Shown one piece after another: positions 11,881 to 24,679 of a stretch of 64,000 bases of DNA. Below the pieces are notes generated by a model. The model saw only the letters and a list, made by a program, of their open reading frames with translations, had not been told where the DNA came from and ran no database searches. Position 1 is the first letter of the stretch. Every line of letters starts with the position of its first letter. The position numbers and the translations under genes are program-made. Source of the DNA: Chrysomallon squamiferum (lineage: Eukaryota > Mollusca > Gastropoda > Neomphalida > Peltospiridae); assembly GCA_012295275.1 (NCBI GenBank), contig CM022675.1, positions 6,325,832 through 6,389,831 on the forward strand, written 5' to 3'.

Positions 11881-12159
11881 ATTGTAACCCTACAGTTTAT
11901 GAGAATAAAGTCATTGTCGTTGTCCTTAACTTTTAAAGTTCACGAGGTCGCTGTTACTTCATTGTCACATGATCTAGATATGTTCCGCTTTGAAATAGTC
12001 ATCGTGAAGTTTGTCACATACACGAGCTAGGAAACGACACACTTTATGCTTTCTTTAATCTATTTGTTTTCTTTAAAAGTAAAATAAATAATCATAATAA
12101 TAATAAAATCAAATTTCGCAAGTTCTTAAAATGAATAAGTAATTTCGTGGAGGTGTTTA

Positions 12160-12207
12160 TTATTTTATTTATTTATTTATTTATTTAATGATGGTATTAT
12201 TATTATC

Positions 12208-12258
<51 letters not shown>

Positions 12259-12280
12259 GTTGTTATAATTATTATTATTA

Positions 12281-12314
<34 letters not shown>

Positions 12315-12502
12315 TGATCTGTTTCTTTAAGTGATGAATGTGATTCTGTTTTGAATATCGTTTATCATGATGTATATATATCATTGTCATATGTAGATAT
12401 TTCAAATCATATTTCAAAATATCCGAAGAAGTGATTAATAATAATAATATTTATCAAAGTATTATAAAAAAAATTATATTGTGTGCATTTTATTCTAACG
12501 AA

Positions 12503-12536
<34 letters not shown>

Positions 12537-12575
12537 ATTATTATTATTGTTGTTGTTGTTGTTGTTGTTGTTATT
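12160..12575. repeat. (TTTA)n, (ATT)n and (GAT)n microsatellites
   Basis: TTTA and ATT tracts at 12166-12314, then GAT/ATT/GTT triplet tracts at 12503-12571. The same cluster recurs in units B (23.83-24.24 kb) and C (38.85-39.30 kb) with different lengths, so these tracts mutate within the duplicated frame. Confidence 0.9.
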
Positions 12576-13010
12576 TGTGGTAAATCGAATGCTTTACTAT
12601 GACCTATAGTAACTCTACTTCAGTGGTATACTGCTTTTTACATTACGTTTTCAGAATACTCTGGTCGAATCATTAAATTTAAAATAAAGATTATTATTAT
12701 TATTAATACTACAACTACAGTTACCACCACTATTGTACTAAGTACAGCAACAACATCAACAACAATGGCATACTTTCTTGATATTATCTAAGAGAGCAGG
12801 AGAAGCATTGTTTATTTTGATCACATTACTAAGTGTTAGTGAATGTAGCTATACATAATGTCAGAAAACTCTTTATACCTCCCAGCTTGCTATAACACAA
12901 AACAAAACCAATTGAGGAACAAAGTGTGCGTTATAAACAACTTTGATTGCATTTCAGTTAAACGTCTAAAGTTGTTTATCTGTCTATTTACTTTTTTAAT
13001 TACTTTTCAG

Positions 13011-15597
13011 GTTGCCCACGTGTCATTTGTATTCTCAAGATTCACTTTCAACATCCACCAGAGATCAGCATCGCTGACAACTACATCAACACTACGACAG
13101 TATAATCACTGCGACAGATCAACTCTAAAATCACATTCACCAATATTATAAGTACACTTAAGAAAACGAAAATGAGTAAGTGAAAACTAAAGAATGGACT
13201 TTAATGAAGCACCGTTAATTGATAAAATATTTATGTTCTTAATATGTTGATGTTCATACCAAGCATCTGATTAATAAACTTTATCAATACATTGAAGAAA
13301 TCGAAAATAAGTAAAAAAAAGTACTTAATAAAGTTTTAATTGTGTTAATATTATAATTGACACTAAAGGGTTTATTTTTTAAACTTTGAATTAGTTTTTC
13401 ATAAAAACTGTTACAAACATCACTCTTATTTTCAATAAACCTTTTTGTTATTGTTTATACATTTGTATTATTAAATTGTATAATAAATTATTGTTCACAT
13501 TGTTAATTTTACTATTGATAGTAATAACAATTTAATGTAAATATTTATATTTCTAGTTGATGACGTTCATCATCAAACGAAACCGCTATCAGTCTGTAAT
13601 TATCCGAAGTCTTTCAAACATATTTTATATTCACAAAATATGGACCCTGAAGCAGAAAGAATGAAGAAAAATGTAAACATCATTCCAATCACGTCAGACC
13701 AGAATATAGACAGAAAGATAGAGGAGTTAAAACAATCAGTCCATGCAAAAGGTACACAATTAAAAGCACAACCTTTAAAAGAAAATATTGAAAAAATCGA
13801 GACTATTTACAAAATAATAGAAAACTGACCCATCCAGGTAAATACATGTTAAATAATCCTTCATCTGGTAACAATCAGAAAAACGTTGAATGTTTTCTTG
13901 AACAACAACAAAAAATATCAGATTTCATACGAAGAGACATAGAAGATTAAATTCAGGTTGTTGAAATTCAGAAACTAAATATTAAATTTGTACTAGAAAC
14001 TCAAAGCGTACAGCTGAACTTAATACTCACACACGTAGACAGAGAGTCAGACAGATTGAACCTAACAAAACAATTTACACACAACTACTTTATCCCTCTT
14101 GACACTAAAATGTTTAATAGTTAAAACTTTGAATTTGTTTTTGATAAAAAGTATTACAAATATCACTTTTGTTTTCAATAAACATTTTTGTTATTGTTTA
14201 TACATTTGTATTATTAAACTGTAAACATAGAAATTATTGTTCACAATGTTAATTTTATTAATAAGAAATTAATGTAACTATATTACATTTCTAGAGGTCT
14301 CGGATTGTCTTCAAACCATACAATCAATCTGTCACTATCTGACGTCTAGCAAACAAATTTTAATACAGAAGAAGGAATCTGAAGAGGAAAGAGTTCATGA
14401 GATTTAAACTTACTTGGAGAGAATGCAGTCTGTGAGATAGACAGACAGGTGAAGCAGTTAACACGATCAATTCAAGTAGAAGGGGAAAAATTAAAAGAAA
14501 AAATTGAAAAGTCAAAAGCAAATATTGAACAAGAAAGCCGAGATTGTTTTAAAAAATATACAGAACAGATTGTTGCATGTGACGAAATGATCCATTTAGG
14601 GAAAAAACTTTCAGATAATCCTGTATCAGTTGTCATTAAGACACACATTCATAGTTTTATTAAACAAGAACAAAAAACATCAGATTTTCTGTCAAAAGAC
14701 ATAGAAGGTGAAATTCAGGTTGTTGAAATTCAGAAACCAAACATTAAATTTGTACCAGAAACTGAAAGCGTACAGCTGAACTTAATACTCACACACGTAG
14801 ACAGAGAGTCAGACAGATTGAACCTAACAAAAACAATTGACACACAACTACTTTATCCGTCTTCCATCCTGGTCTTAGGAAAAGGAACACAAACTATAAT
14901 TATTTTAACTGATAACAAACAAAACAGTGTAAAATGTTTCGCTCTTGAAGATTCTAAATGTCTTAGTGAATTCAAACTTGAAAGTGAACCATTTGGTCTT
15001 TGTGAATCACATGACGGTCACCTTGTTGTCACTTTGCCAAATAGCTATAAAATTTTATATTTATATGACGAAGGTGAAAGTTTACAAGTGAGTAAAACAC
15101 TGAACACAAAAAAAAAATACCGCTGTATTTCAATGTTACAAGAGAACCGTCTGGCGGTCAGCTATACGTGGTGGATGATGTCTGATTATGTGGACATATT
15201 GGACGAGGACTGTCACGTTGTTCGTTCATTGTCAGTAGCGTTTCCAAATATCAAGGCTCTAACAGTGAAAGATAAGTCTCTGCTTGTTGTATCTGTGAGT
15301 ACTGTAACATGTATGACGTCATGTGGTGACGTCACATGGCGGTCAAATCCTGAAAAAATACGTTGTTTAATCGTCGTCTGTTTGGTGTTACATGTGACAC
15401 AGACGGGTTTGTTTATGTCTGTAATGTTGCTAGAAATTGTATTGTCCAGTTATCACCTAGTGGACAAATTCTCCGTGACATTGTCACTGACCAGGATGGA
15501 CTGTCCAGACCACTACGTCTCCATTTTCATAAAATGTACTTTTTACGTAGCACAGGAGGATGGTCAAGTCAAAATATTTACTTGGAAGAAAGGTTAA
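13011..15597 (+). pseudogene. TRIM-like coiled-coil/beta-propeller gene, copy A (frameshifted)
   Basis: Same architecture as copies B and C: a 5' exon ending ATGA followed by donor GTAAGT (ATG at 13172), an intron, and a large terminal exon from 14295 to the stop at 15597. Compared with B, a 1-nt loss in the GAGTTC...GAGATTT region (about 14397) creates an early stop. The 3' part has two further length changes: AAAAAATACG near 15353, and CATAAAATGTACTTTTTACG near 15530. These shift about 60 residues out of frame and then restore it, so the final QEDGQVKIFTWKKG is intact. All three changes are in or beside homopolymer-rich sequence, so assembly error is possible. An older copy of the exon start lies at 13557-13828. 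Confidence 0.8.
13557..14100 (+). pseudogene. duplicated partial exon of TRIM-like gene (unit A)
   Basis: This begins after TTTCTAG with DDVHHQTKPLSVCNYPKS, then HILYSQNMDPEAERMKK, and stops at 13828. Beyond the stop, EIQ-VVEIQKL-like and HTHVDRESDRLN-like sequence continues out of frame to about 14100. It parallels the start of the main exon (pattern QSICxYLxSSKQILI, then ESEEERVRRDLN). The preceding intron is duplicated too (TTTTCAATAAAC...TTGTTATTGTTTATACATTTG occurs twice). It would splice in phase to the ATG-A of exon 1, giving a ~90-residue product, but it looks decayed. Confidence 0.7.
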
Positions 15598-15639
15598 CAC
15601 ATTATCCAAAACCTGAATTTGATTTTGTGAAATGACAGA

Positions 15640-16318
15640 TTGAAAACAAATAGAAAAAACTCAATACAAATTATTAAGATGTTTTTCTCTCGTTTTACCT
15701 TCGTTTCTTTCTGTCTTAACAGTTTCCATTGTTAGAAAATTTCACAATTTATTGATTTATTCTGAGCAGTTTATACATAGAATTAATTTCTATTATTTTG
15801 AATTGTCAAACTTTTGAAACGATTCAATGCAATGACTCAGTGTTTTAATATTTATTTTAAATACTTTTTTAGTTATATTATTTTAAATGTTTCTTTTATG
15901 TATTATTAATGTTGGTATTAGTATTACTAGTAGTATTATCATCATCATCATTCTGAATTGTCAACTTTAGTAACTGTTCAATGTAATGTCATATTTTCTA
16001 ATATTTATTTTATATTATTTACTTAGTTATATCATTTTAGATGTTTCTTTTTCATATTATTACTTATATTTTTTACAATTATTTATTTATTTATTTATTT
16101 GTTCATTATTATTATTATTTTTATTATAACTTATTTTTTCAAAATTATATATTTAGTTATTTATTTATTTATTTATTTATTTATTATTATTATTATTTAT
16201 TTTTTTACCTTTTCATTCTATATTAATCTTTTTTTTTTTTTTCATTCTGATTGATTTTGTTTGGTGTCGCTTAATGTATTAGATAAATTAAATCTTTCTA
16301 ATTTATTTATTTATTTAT

Positions 16319-16350
<32 letters not shown>

Positions 16351-16394
16351 TATTTATTTTTCATATTATTTCTTATTTTTTCACAATTATATAT

Positions 16395-16427
<33 letters not shown>

Positions 16428-16435
16428 TTATTTTT

Positions 16436-16466
<31 letters not shown>

Positions 16467-18050
16467 ATTCTTATTTATTTTGTTTGGTGTCGCTTAGTGT
16501 ATTAGATAAATTAGATCTTTTTAATTTTTTTCTACTAAAATAATAGTCTGCTTACAGCATTTGATATGATCATCTACTTTTTTATTTCAAATTTAAAAGG
16601 GTAAATGAAGGAAAAAAGTTAACTTTTACCAAATTTTATTGTTTTATAATCTGTGTTTCACAGAGACATAATTATTAATTATTCTTGCAATCATAAAATT
16701 TAAATTTTATCCAGGTTCTAATTTCTTTTAATTTTAATTTAAACTGGTCTGAATGCAGAGGAAAAGCCCCCACAACAACAAACAAATTTAGTACCTAAGT
16801 TTTCTGCTTGTTTTATCATAATAAATAACTGTTTTCCTCAGACAAAGTGTAAACAAATATTAAATATGATTTTATTTACTGGATCATGCTAAATTTAAAA
16901 GCAAATGAAGAAAAAGTGAATTACAATCTTGACTGTTTAATATTTATAACTAATTTTATATAAATAAGATCACTGATTTATTTGTCAGTAACCAACATTT
17001 ATAACCAATGATTAGTATTTAAGTTGTCAAAAACTAATATTTATACCAATGATCACTATTTTACTTCTCTTTAGATAATATTTATATTAGTGATCACTAT
17101 TTTATTTGTCACTAATATTTATATCACTCTAATTAATATTTTACTTCTTTTATTATCATCAACATTTCGCTGAGTCGTACCTATTATTTTTATGTAGACC
17201 GATCGCTTTTTATCGTTTTACAAAATATTTACAATTACATCACATCTAATTTGGAGAGAAACATTTTTGTAACAGTACCCACAGTATAGTTTTTACTTAT
17301 GTCGTTAAGACAAGATATTATTTCCTCTCGTATGTTTTGCAATAATGATCTTATGTTGACTTGTAACTTACATAAATTTAGTGTGTTGATCACTCTTTCT
17401 TATCTCAGTAATATAACTGTCCATACCTTAATTATCATTATTTTTGTTAATATTTGTATATTGCTTTTACTGTTTTTAAGTTCTTACTAACAAACATCTA
17501 TAACAAGCTAATCACTCTTTTTACTACATACATATCTTTTTATTTTTGTGATGCTTCTATAATTAGTAATTAGTAGCATCATGCAATAACAATTTTAATC
17601 GTTCGTAACATATTCTTATACAGTCTGATCACTAATTCACTTATTACTAACAGAAATATTTATAAGCGACTATTTATTTTTTTCTTAGCTAATGAAGCAA
17701 CTAAAAAGAGGTCATTTGTTTATTAATAATATGTGTGTGTGCATAGATAGATAGATAGATAGATAGATAGATCTGTTATTAAGTAAAATAAAAATAAAGA
17801 AAACCATAATTATCATCATTATCGTCGTGGTCTAAAAATAATAATTATTATTATTGTTGTTGTTGTTAATCTTATTATTTTGTTGTTGAAGTAATAACAA
17901 TGGTTGCATATTGTTGAACATTTTATTAAGAACTGTGTGTCTGATTAATTTTATATTTATTTATTTAATTAATTACTTATTTATTTATTTATCTTTTTTG
18001 TGTACAACTGTTAGTTACAGATATGCGTAGAAGTATTTATATTTAGTTTG
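15640..18050. other. AT-rich 3' region of unit A, no gene seen
   Basis: TTTA/ATT microsatellites (16070-16465) are followed by unique-looking AT sequence. At 16960-17150 there are about four loose copies of a TTTATATxxxTGATCACTxTTTTACTTGTCA motif. This is the unexpanded form of the 43-bp array found in unit C. A 63-codon plus frame at 17299 is identical in A and B but not conserved in C, so it is not called. Confidence 0.7.
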
Positions 18051-18060
18051 ACTGATCATT

Positions 18061-18693
18061 GTGTTATTTACTTTTCTCTTCCTCTGGCCATTCTCTCTGT
18101 ACTGTTATTTACTTTTGTCTGTATGTCTCTGTGCACTGTACTGTGTTATTAAAAAAAACACAAAGAAATGTGACGTCACTGTCATAATATGCTCCACATC
18201 TGATGTTTTCGATTTTAGCCTGATAAAATCAAGTTTTCCTTCTTTCTCTCTTTTTTCCTTCTTTTTTCTTCTTTATTTATTTATTTATATATTCATTTAT
18301 TTTTTCATTCATTCATTCATTTAAATTTGATTGCTAATGTCTAGCTTGACATCAATTACACCAGTGTATGCCTTCATTCTTCTTTTTCTTCTTCTCCTTC
18401 TTCTTCTTGTTCTTCTTTTACTTATTAATAATAGCAGTAGTAGTAGTAGTAGCAGTAGTAGCAGTAGTAGTACAATGATTATAATTATTATTTTTATGTT
18501 ACTATAATTTTCTTTTTCAAAACGGAAACAGTTTAAATCAAAGACAATTCCCATTTCAGTGTATTCAGTACACTGCGCAATAGATAAATACATAAATAAC
18601 CATATAGATATGATATAAATATCGCGAAGTGATATAACAAAACAACTGAATTGTTTCTATAACCTCAACAACAACAACAATAATAATAACAAA

Positions 18694-18727
<34 letters not shown>

Positions 18728-19600
18728 TCAATAATAATAAGTGAAATAATAACAACAACACCAACAATAATAATAATAATAATAACAATAATAATTCAAT
18801 CCTAAAACCGCTTGATCACCTCGTTATCGAAATATTGAAACTACACTGATCTACATAGTTTCGTCTTACAAATTATTTCCCGGTGTTTCTAAAAGGATCA
18901 TTTACAGAGCGAGCGGACGGCGTAGAAACTGTTTGAATTTGTTAATTCACAATTTCGAATCTAACTCCATTTACACCACAGGTAAGGCACATTTATACAA
19001 TACTGTTTTCCTCTGTTTAGCTTGTAATGATAAAAATTGAATTGTCGTTGGGTTTACCGATAACACAGTCCAATATCCGAAACTTCGCTTTCCATAATGT
19101 TTTGATTTGAAAGCAATACACCCTTTCTGTGAGAAACAAGAACAACAACAACAAGAAGAAAGAAAAAATGAACGCATTAAGATTTACCAATGAATAGGAA
19201 ACGAGGATATAAATTTAAGTTAATTAAAGGAACATTTAATTAAACTTTGCCTTGTAATTGTTACTGCGTGCATTCTTATTAATGAAATATCCATTCTGAA
19301 GGAAGGCGAATTTCCGTCACATAGATCCGGTATCCATTTCTTTATTTTATTGTATTTTCAGTCCATAATGATGTTGATGATAATAATAATAATTATGATT
19401 TCCTTTAGTTTTCACTTAGTTAATAAACCTTTTAGTAAAAAGAAAATAAAAAAATTAGTGTATATCCATATCTAGGTAGATAGCTAGATAGAGAGATAGA
19501 GAGAGAGAGAGAAGGGGGAGAGAGACAGAAAGATAGATAGATTGATAGATAGATAGATAGATAGATAGATTCGTAGATAGATATTGATATTAATATATAT
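18061..19600. repeat. module D, copy 1
   Basis: A ~1.4-kb block beginning with 43-bp satellite-like units, followed by a CTTCTT-rich tract, (TAG)n, (AAT)n, a non-repetitive core (about 18780-19400, GTTTCGTCTTACAAATTATT ... ACACCACAGGTAAGGC), and ending in a GATA microsatellite (19480-19570). Copies 2 and 3 are nearly identical. Diverged relatives of the core lie at 4.87-5.07 and 5.88-6.01 kb. Short minus-strand frames here (MYLSIAQC..., MRSFFL...) are low complexity and probably not genes. Confidence 0.85.
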
Positions 19601-19640
19601 TTTACTGTTAAACAAACAACACTAGTACTAATAGTTCACT

Positions 19641-20384
19641 ATGTACACTGTTATTTATTTTTGGCTACATCTCTCTCTACAAATGTACTGTGGTATTTAC
19701 TTTTGTTTTCATCTTTCTGTTCACTGTATTGTGTTATTTAGTTTTGTCTGCATCTCTCTGTTCATTTGTACCGTATTAATTTTTTATTTCTTCATTTAAT
19801 TTTGTTATCCCAAACAGAGTGAATAAATTAGTAAATAAAATAAGAAAAAAACAAAGAAATGTAACCTCACTGTTATAATGTGCTCCACATCTGATGTTTT
19901 CGATTTTAGCCTGATAAAATCAAGTTTTCCTTCTTTCTCTCTTTTTTCCTTCTTTTTTCTTCTTTATTTATTTATTTATATATTCATTTATTTTTTCATT
20001 CATTCATTCATTTAAATTTGATTGCTAATGTCTAGCTTGACATCAATTACACCAGTGTATGCCTTCATTCTTCTTTTTCTTCTTCTCCTTCTTCTTCTTG
20101 TTCTTCTTTTACTTATTAATAATAGCAGTAGTAGTAGTAGTAGCAGTAGTAGCAGTAGTAGTACAATGATTATAATTATTATTTTTATGTTACTATAATT
20201 TTCTTTTTCAAAACGGAAACAGTTTAAATCAAAGACAATTCCCATTTCAGTGTATTCAATACACTGCGCAATAGATAAATACATAAATAACCATATAGAT
20301 ATGATATAAATATCGCGAAGTGATATAACAAAACAACTGAATTGTTTCTATAACCTCAACAACAACAACAATAATAATAACAAA

Positions 20385-20415
<31 letters not shown>

Positions 20416-21204
20416 TCAATAATAATAAGTAAAATAATAACAACAACACCAACAATAATAATAATAATAATAACAATAATAATTCAATCCTAAAACCGCT
20501 TGATCACCTCGTTATCGAAATATTGAAACTACACTGATCTACATAGTTTCGTCTTACAAATTATTTCCCGGTGTTTCTAAAAGGATCATTTACAGAGCGA
20601 GCGGACGGCGTAGAAACTGTTTGAATTTGTTAATTCACAATTTCGAATCTAACTCCATTTACACCACAGGTAAGGCACATTTATACAATACTGTTTTCCT
20701 CTGTTTAGCTTGTAATGATAAAAATTGAATTGTCGTTGGGTTTACCGATAACACAGTCCAATATCCGAAACTTCGCTTTCCATAATGTTTTGATTTGAAA
20801 GCAATACACCCTTTCTGTGAGAAACAAGAACAACAACAACAAGAAAAAAGAAAAAATGAACGCATTAAGATTTACCAATGAATAGGAAACGAGGATATAA
20901 ATTTAAGTTAATTAAAGGAACATTTAATTAAACTTTGCCTTGTAATTGTTACTGCGTGCATTCTTATTAATGAAATATCCATTCTGAAGGAAGGCGAATT
21001 TCCGTCACATAGATCCGGTATCCATTTCTTTATTTTATTGTATTTTCAGTCCATAATGATGTTGATGATAATAACAATAATTATGATTTCCTTTAATTTT
21101 CACTTAGTAAATAAATGTTTTAGTAAAAACAAAAAAGTAAAATAGTATGTATCCATATCTAGATAGATGGATAGATAGAGAGACAGATAGAGAGAGGGAC
21201 TGGG

Positions 21205-21249
<45 letters not shown>

Positions 21250-21250
21250 T

Positions 21251-21296
<46 letters not shown>

Positions 21297-21540
21297 TCGT
21301 AGATAGATATTGATATTAATATATATTTTACTGTTAAACAAACAACACTAGTACTAATAGTCCACTACGTACAATGTTATTTATTTTTCTCTTCATCTCT
21401 ATGTTCACTACTTACTTTGTTATATTTTCTATTTGAGACAGATCAATTCAAATTTATATTTATTTATTTACTTATTCGTTTATTTATTTACTTATTTATT
21501 TATTTATTTACTTACTTATTTATTTATTTATTATTGTTGT
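19641..21540. repeat. module D, copy 2 (extra tandem copy)
   Basis: Offset 1691 bp from copy 1 (CTGATGTTTTCGATTTTAGCC at 18200 and 19891), with near-complete identity until the GATA tract (21150-21300). It is followed by TTTA/GTT simple repeats up to the truncated left edge of unit B at about 21556. It has no counterpart between unit B and the satellite, so it is an additional local duplication in the A-B interval. Confidence 0.88.
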
Positions 21541-22069
21541 TGTTGTTGTTGTTGTTGATGTCGTAGCTGGATGGGAAAGGTCAGCGTCGTATTTGTAACC
21601 TACACCTCATGCAAGGAGATATATTACTCTTGTTTTATTCAATAACAAGTGTGCAGGTGGACTGCACCCAATGAATCAATCTATTCGCGAAATGCTTGTG
21701 AAAATCATAACGTTGTAAAGAACATGTATCAAATTTTATCTGTAAGGGATGCTAGCATATGGTAACTTAATGTACAGGTTCAAAAGTACATGTAAAAGAA
21801 TTTAAAAAAAAAATTAAAAAATCGTTTTTGAAATATTTTATATTAAGAGGATAGACTTGGAAATGTGTTGGCATTCTCACCAAGACGACCTGAGTAATAC
21901 AGTATATTAAAAAATACGATCTGCACTTAAAAGTAGAAACTGAAGAAAACGAGATCTGCATGTTAGTCATGTGAATGTTATTTGTATTGTACCTAGAATA
22001 TAAAACTTGTATATCACTTAAAACTTAATAAACCAAGAAGATTACATTAGTACAAAACAAAAATTAAAA

Positions 22070-23535
22070 AAAAAAGTGAGAAAGAAATAAGCAGTATATA
22101 TATACCCCACGAGAAAATTCATACTATTCATCGTCTGATGCTTTTGACCAGCTTGAAAATGAATATCTGTAATTTGATAATATGTATAACACGATGTATC
22201 TTACTGGTTACTTCACTAGTAAAACAGCTGACACTAATGATTCTATTGTTACTGAGCAAAAACAAAGTATATATTGATGTTACATATATTAATATATCGA
22301 GTATCAAAGCATAAAAAGAAAATTAGCTATGGTCGTATTCTCCTTGACTTCTGTAGATATAGTAACATGTTTATTATGAATGGTAGAGTAGGTGAAGATA
22401 AATATGTGGTGGAGTATATTTGCAAAGATGGTAGTGGCGTTGATTACTCCATTCCCAAAAAGCGTTTCTATTCTGCCATTTTCTTCTTCTTTATCTTCTT
22501 CTTTATCTTCTTCTACTTCTGTGTATCAAACTACGTAGACAAATACATCCTGAGAATACTGTAGTTTTTAGTTCATCAAGGAAGTCCCAAAGAAATGGTA
22601 TAATAATAAATAAACACGAATTCTGCGATAAATGAATTGAAATTAGAAAACTATCGTGTTGTTCTGTCTCAAAAGAGTGCTAACATCTTATTGAAGTTTA
22701 GAACCTCTGATGTTAAACTTTCTATTGAATCTTGACGATGGTTTAACACTCTAAGAAAAAGCAGAAAACGTCAGATTTGTAATCTTCATAAAATTGGAAA
22801 CGAACGTCATTTTATATTTGAATGTAATGATCCTGTATTATTAAATGCGCGAAAAGTTATAACACAGAAATACGAGAGACATCCAGATATAATTTCATAT
22901 AATAATTTAACAGTGAAAAAAAAATATATATATATATAAAACAACTATATAACAAAGCAATGAAAACTATGCATAGCCTAATAGCTAAAATTATCAGAAT
23001 AATCTCTCCGTCGACTGTATGCTTGATTTATTTGTCAAATTAATACAACCAAATTGTATTGTATGGTTGTAAAATACGGGGTTTTACAAATGTACAAGTA
23101 GTAGAAAGACTCCATATGAAATTCTGTAAGTATTTACTAAATGTTAATAAATGTTCCCCTGGTTTAATGATCTATGGTGAACTAGGATGGTATCCTCTTT
23201 GTATTTCTATAAAAGTAAGAATAATAATCGTTTGGGGAACCTGATATGCAAAAGTCAAAACAAGATTTCCTCACAGCTATATTATTTAATGCATGTTATC
23301 GATTCTCCTTGGAACAATTTGTAATACATATCTTAGATGTTTCTGGTTTAAAATAAAATGTTAAATAGTTATGTGAAACGGTAACCAAAATATTACATGA
23401 TCATTATGTACAAATATGGAAGAATGGAACAGAAAATCTCCAAAGGGTATGACAGAGAAATACGAGAGACATCCAGATATAATTTCATATAATAATTTAA
23501 CAGTGAAAAAAAAAATATATATATATATGTAATAC
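22070..23535 (+). mobile_element. rearranged LINE, copy B
   Basis: Same broken structure as in unit A: endonuclease tail (SYGRILLDFCRYSNMF, GRVGEDKYVVEYIC), then the extreme C-terminal fragment, then the post-RT region (GFTNVQVVERLHMKFC). It lacks the RT core and has the same doubled ACAGAGAAATACGAGAGACA motif (about 22865 and 23450). The shared breakpoints show the rearrangement predates the A/B duplication. Confidence 0.82.
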
Positions 23536-23870
23536 ATTATTCTCTGTATTGTAACCCTACAGTTTATGAGAATAAAGTCATTGTCGTTGTCCTTAACTTT
23601 TAAAGTTCACGAAGTCGCTGTTACTTCATTGTCACATGATCTAGATATGTTCCGCTTTGAAATAGTCATCGTGAAGTTTGTCACATACACGAGCTAGGAA
23701 ACGACACACTTTATGCTTTCTTTAAGCTATTTGTTTTCTTTAAAAGTAAAATAAATAATAATAATAATAATAAAATCAAATTTCGCAAGTTCTTAAAATG
23801 AATAAGTAATTTCGTGGAGGTGTTTATTATTTTATTTATTTATTTATTTAATGATGGTATTATTATTATC

Positions 23871-23921
<51 letters not shown>

Positions 23922-23940
23922 GTTATAATTATTATTATTA

Positions 23941-23986
<46 letters not shown>

Positions 23987-24174
23987 TGATCTGTTTCTTT
24001 AAGTGATGAATGTGATTCTGTTTTGAATATCGTTTATCATGATGTATATATATCATTGTCATATGTAGATATTTCAAATCATATTTCAAAATATCCGAAG
24101 AAGTGATTAATAATAATAATATTTATCAAAGTATTATAAAAAAAATTATATTGTGTGCATTTTATTCTAACGAA

Positions 24175-24205
<31 letters not shown>

Positions 24206-24679
24206 ATTATTATTATTGTTGTTGTTGTTGTTGTTGTTGTTATTTGTGGTAAATCGAATGCTTTACTATGACCTATAGTAACTCTAATTCAGTGGTATAG
24301 TGCTTTTTACATTACGTTTTCAGAATACTCTGGTCGAATCATTAAATTTAAAATAAAGATTATTATTATTATTAATACTACAACTACAGTTACCACCACT
24401 ATTGTACTAAGTACAGCAACAACATCAACAACAATGGCATACTTTCTTGATATTATCTAAGAGAGCAGGAGAAGCATTGTTTATTTTGATCACATTACTA
24501 AGTGTTAGTGAATGTAGCTATACATAATGTCAGAAAACTCTTTATACCTCCCAGCTTGCTATAACACAAAACAAAACCAATTGAGGAACAAAGTGTGCGT
24601 TATAAACAACTTTGATTGCATTTCAGTTAAACGTCTAAAGTTGTTTATCTGTCTATTTACTTTTTTAATTACTTTTCAG

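Larger units (their letters stand above)
9291..19640 (+). repeat. segmental duplication unit A
   Basis: The unit starts at TTCGGCTTCA. It is shared with unit B (from 21556, truncated at its left end) and with unit C (from about 34790). In order it holds an R1 repeat (9760-10380), a rearranged LINE (10.42-11.88 kb), AT microsatellites, the TRIM-like gene (13.01-15.60 kb), a long AT-rich 3' region, and module D1 (18.06-19.60 kb). A and B match nearly base for base over about 10 kb; B lacks about 400 bp around 9735-10150. A plus-strand frame at 9300-9560 (start HFPAQMGSF) recurs in C, but the A/C differences are nearly all amino-acid changing, so I do not call it a gene. Confidence 0.9.

Noticed and set aside
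12858-13151. 97-codon frame present in all three units (MSENSLYLP start)
   Set aside because: It crosses the likely acceptor of the TRIM-like gene's 5' exon, has no domain, and overlaps the probable UTR. Conservation follows from segmental duplication.
17299-17490. 63-codon frame identical in units A and B
   Set aside because: It is lost in the diverged unit C and is rich in I/L/F from AT composition; no evidence of coding constraint.
18321-20865. Minus-strand frames MYLSIAQC... and MRSFFL... in module D
   Set aside because: They run through CTT/TAG microsatellites (poly-L, poly-R) and recur only because module D is duplicated.
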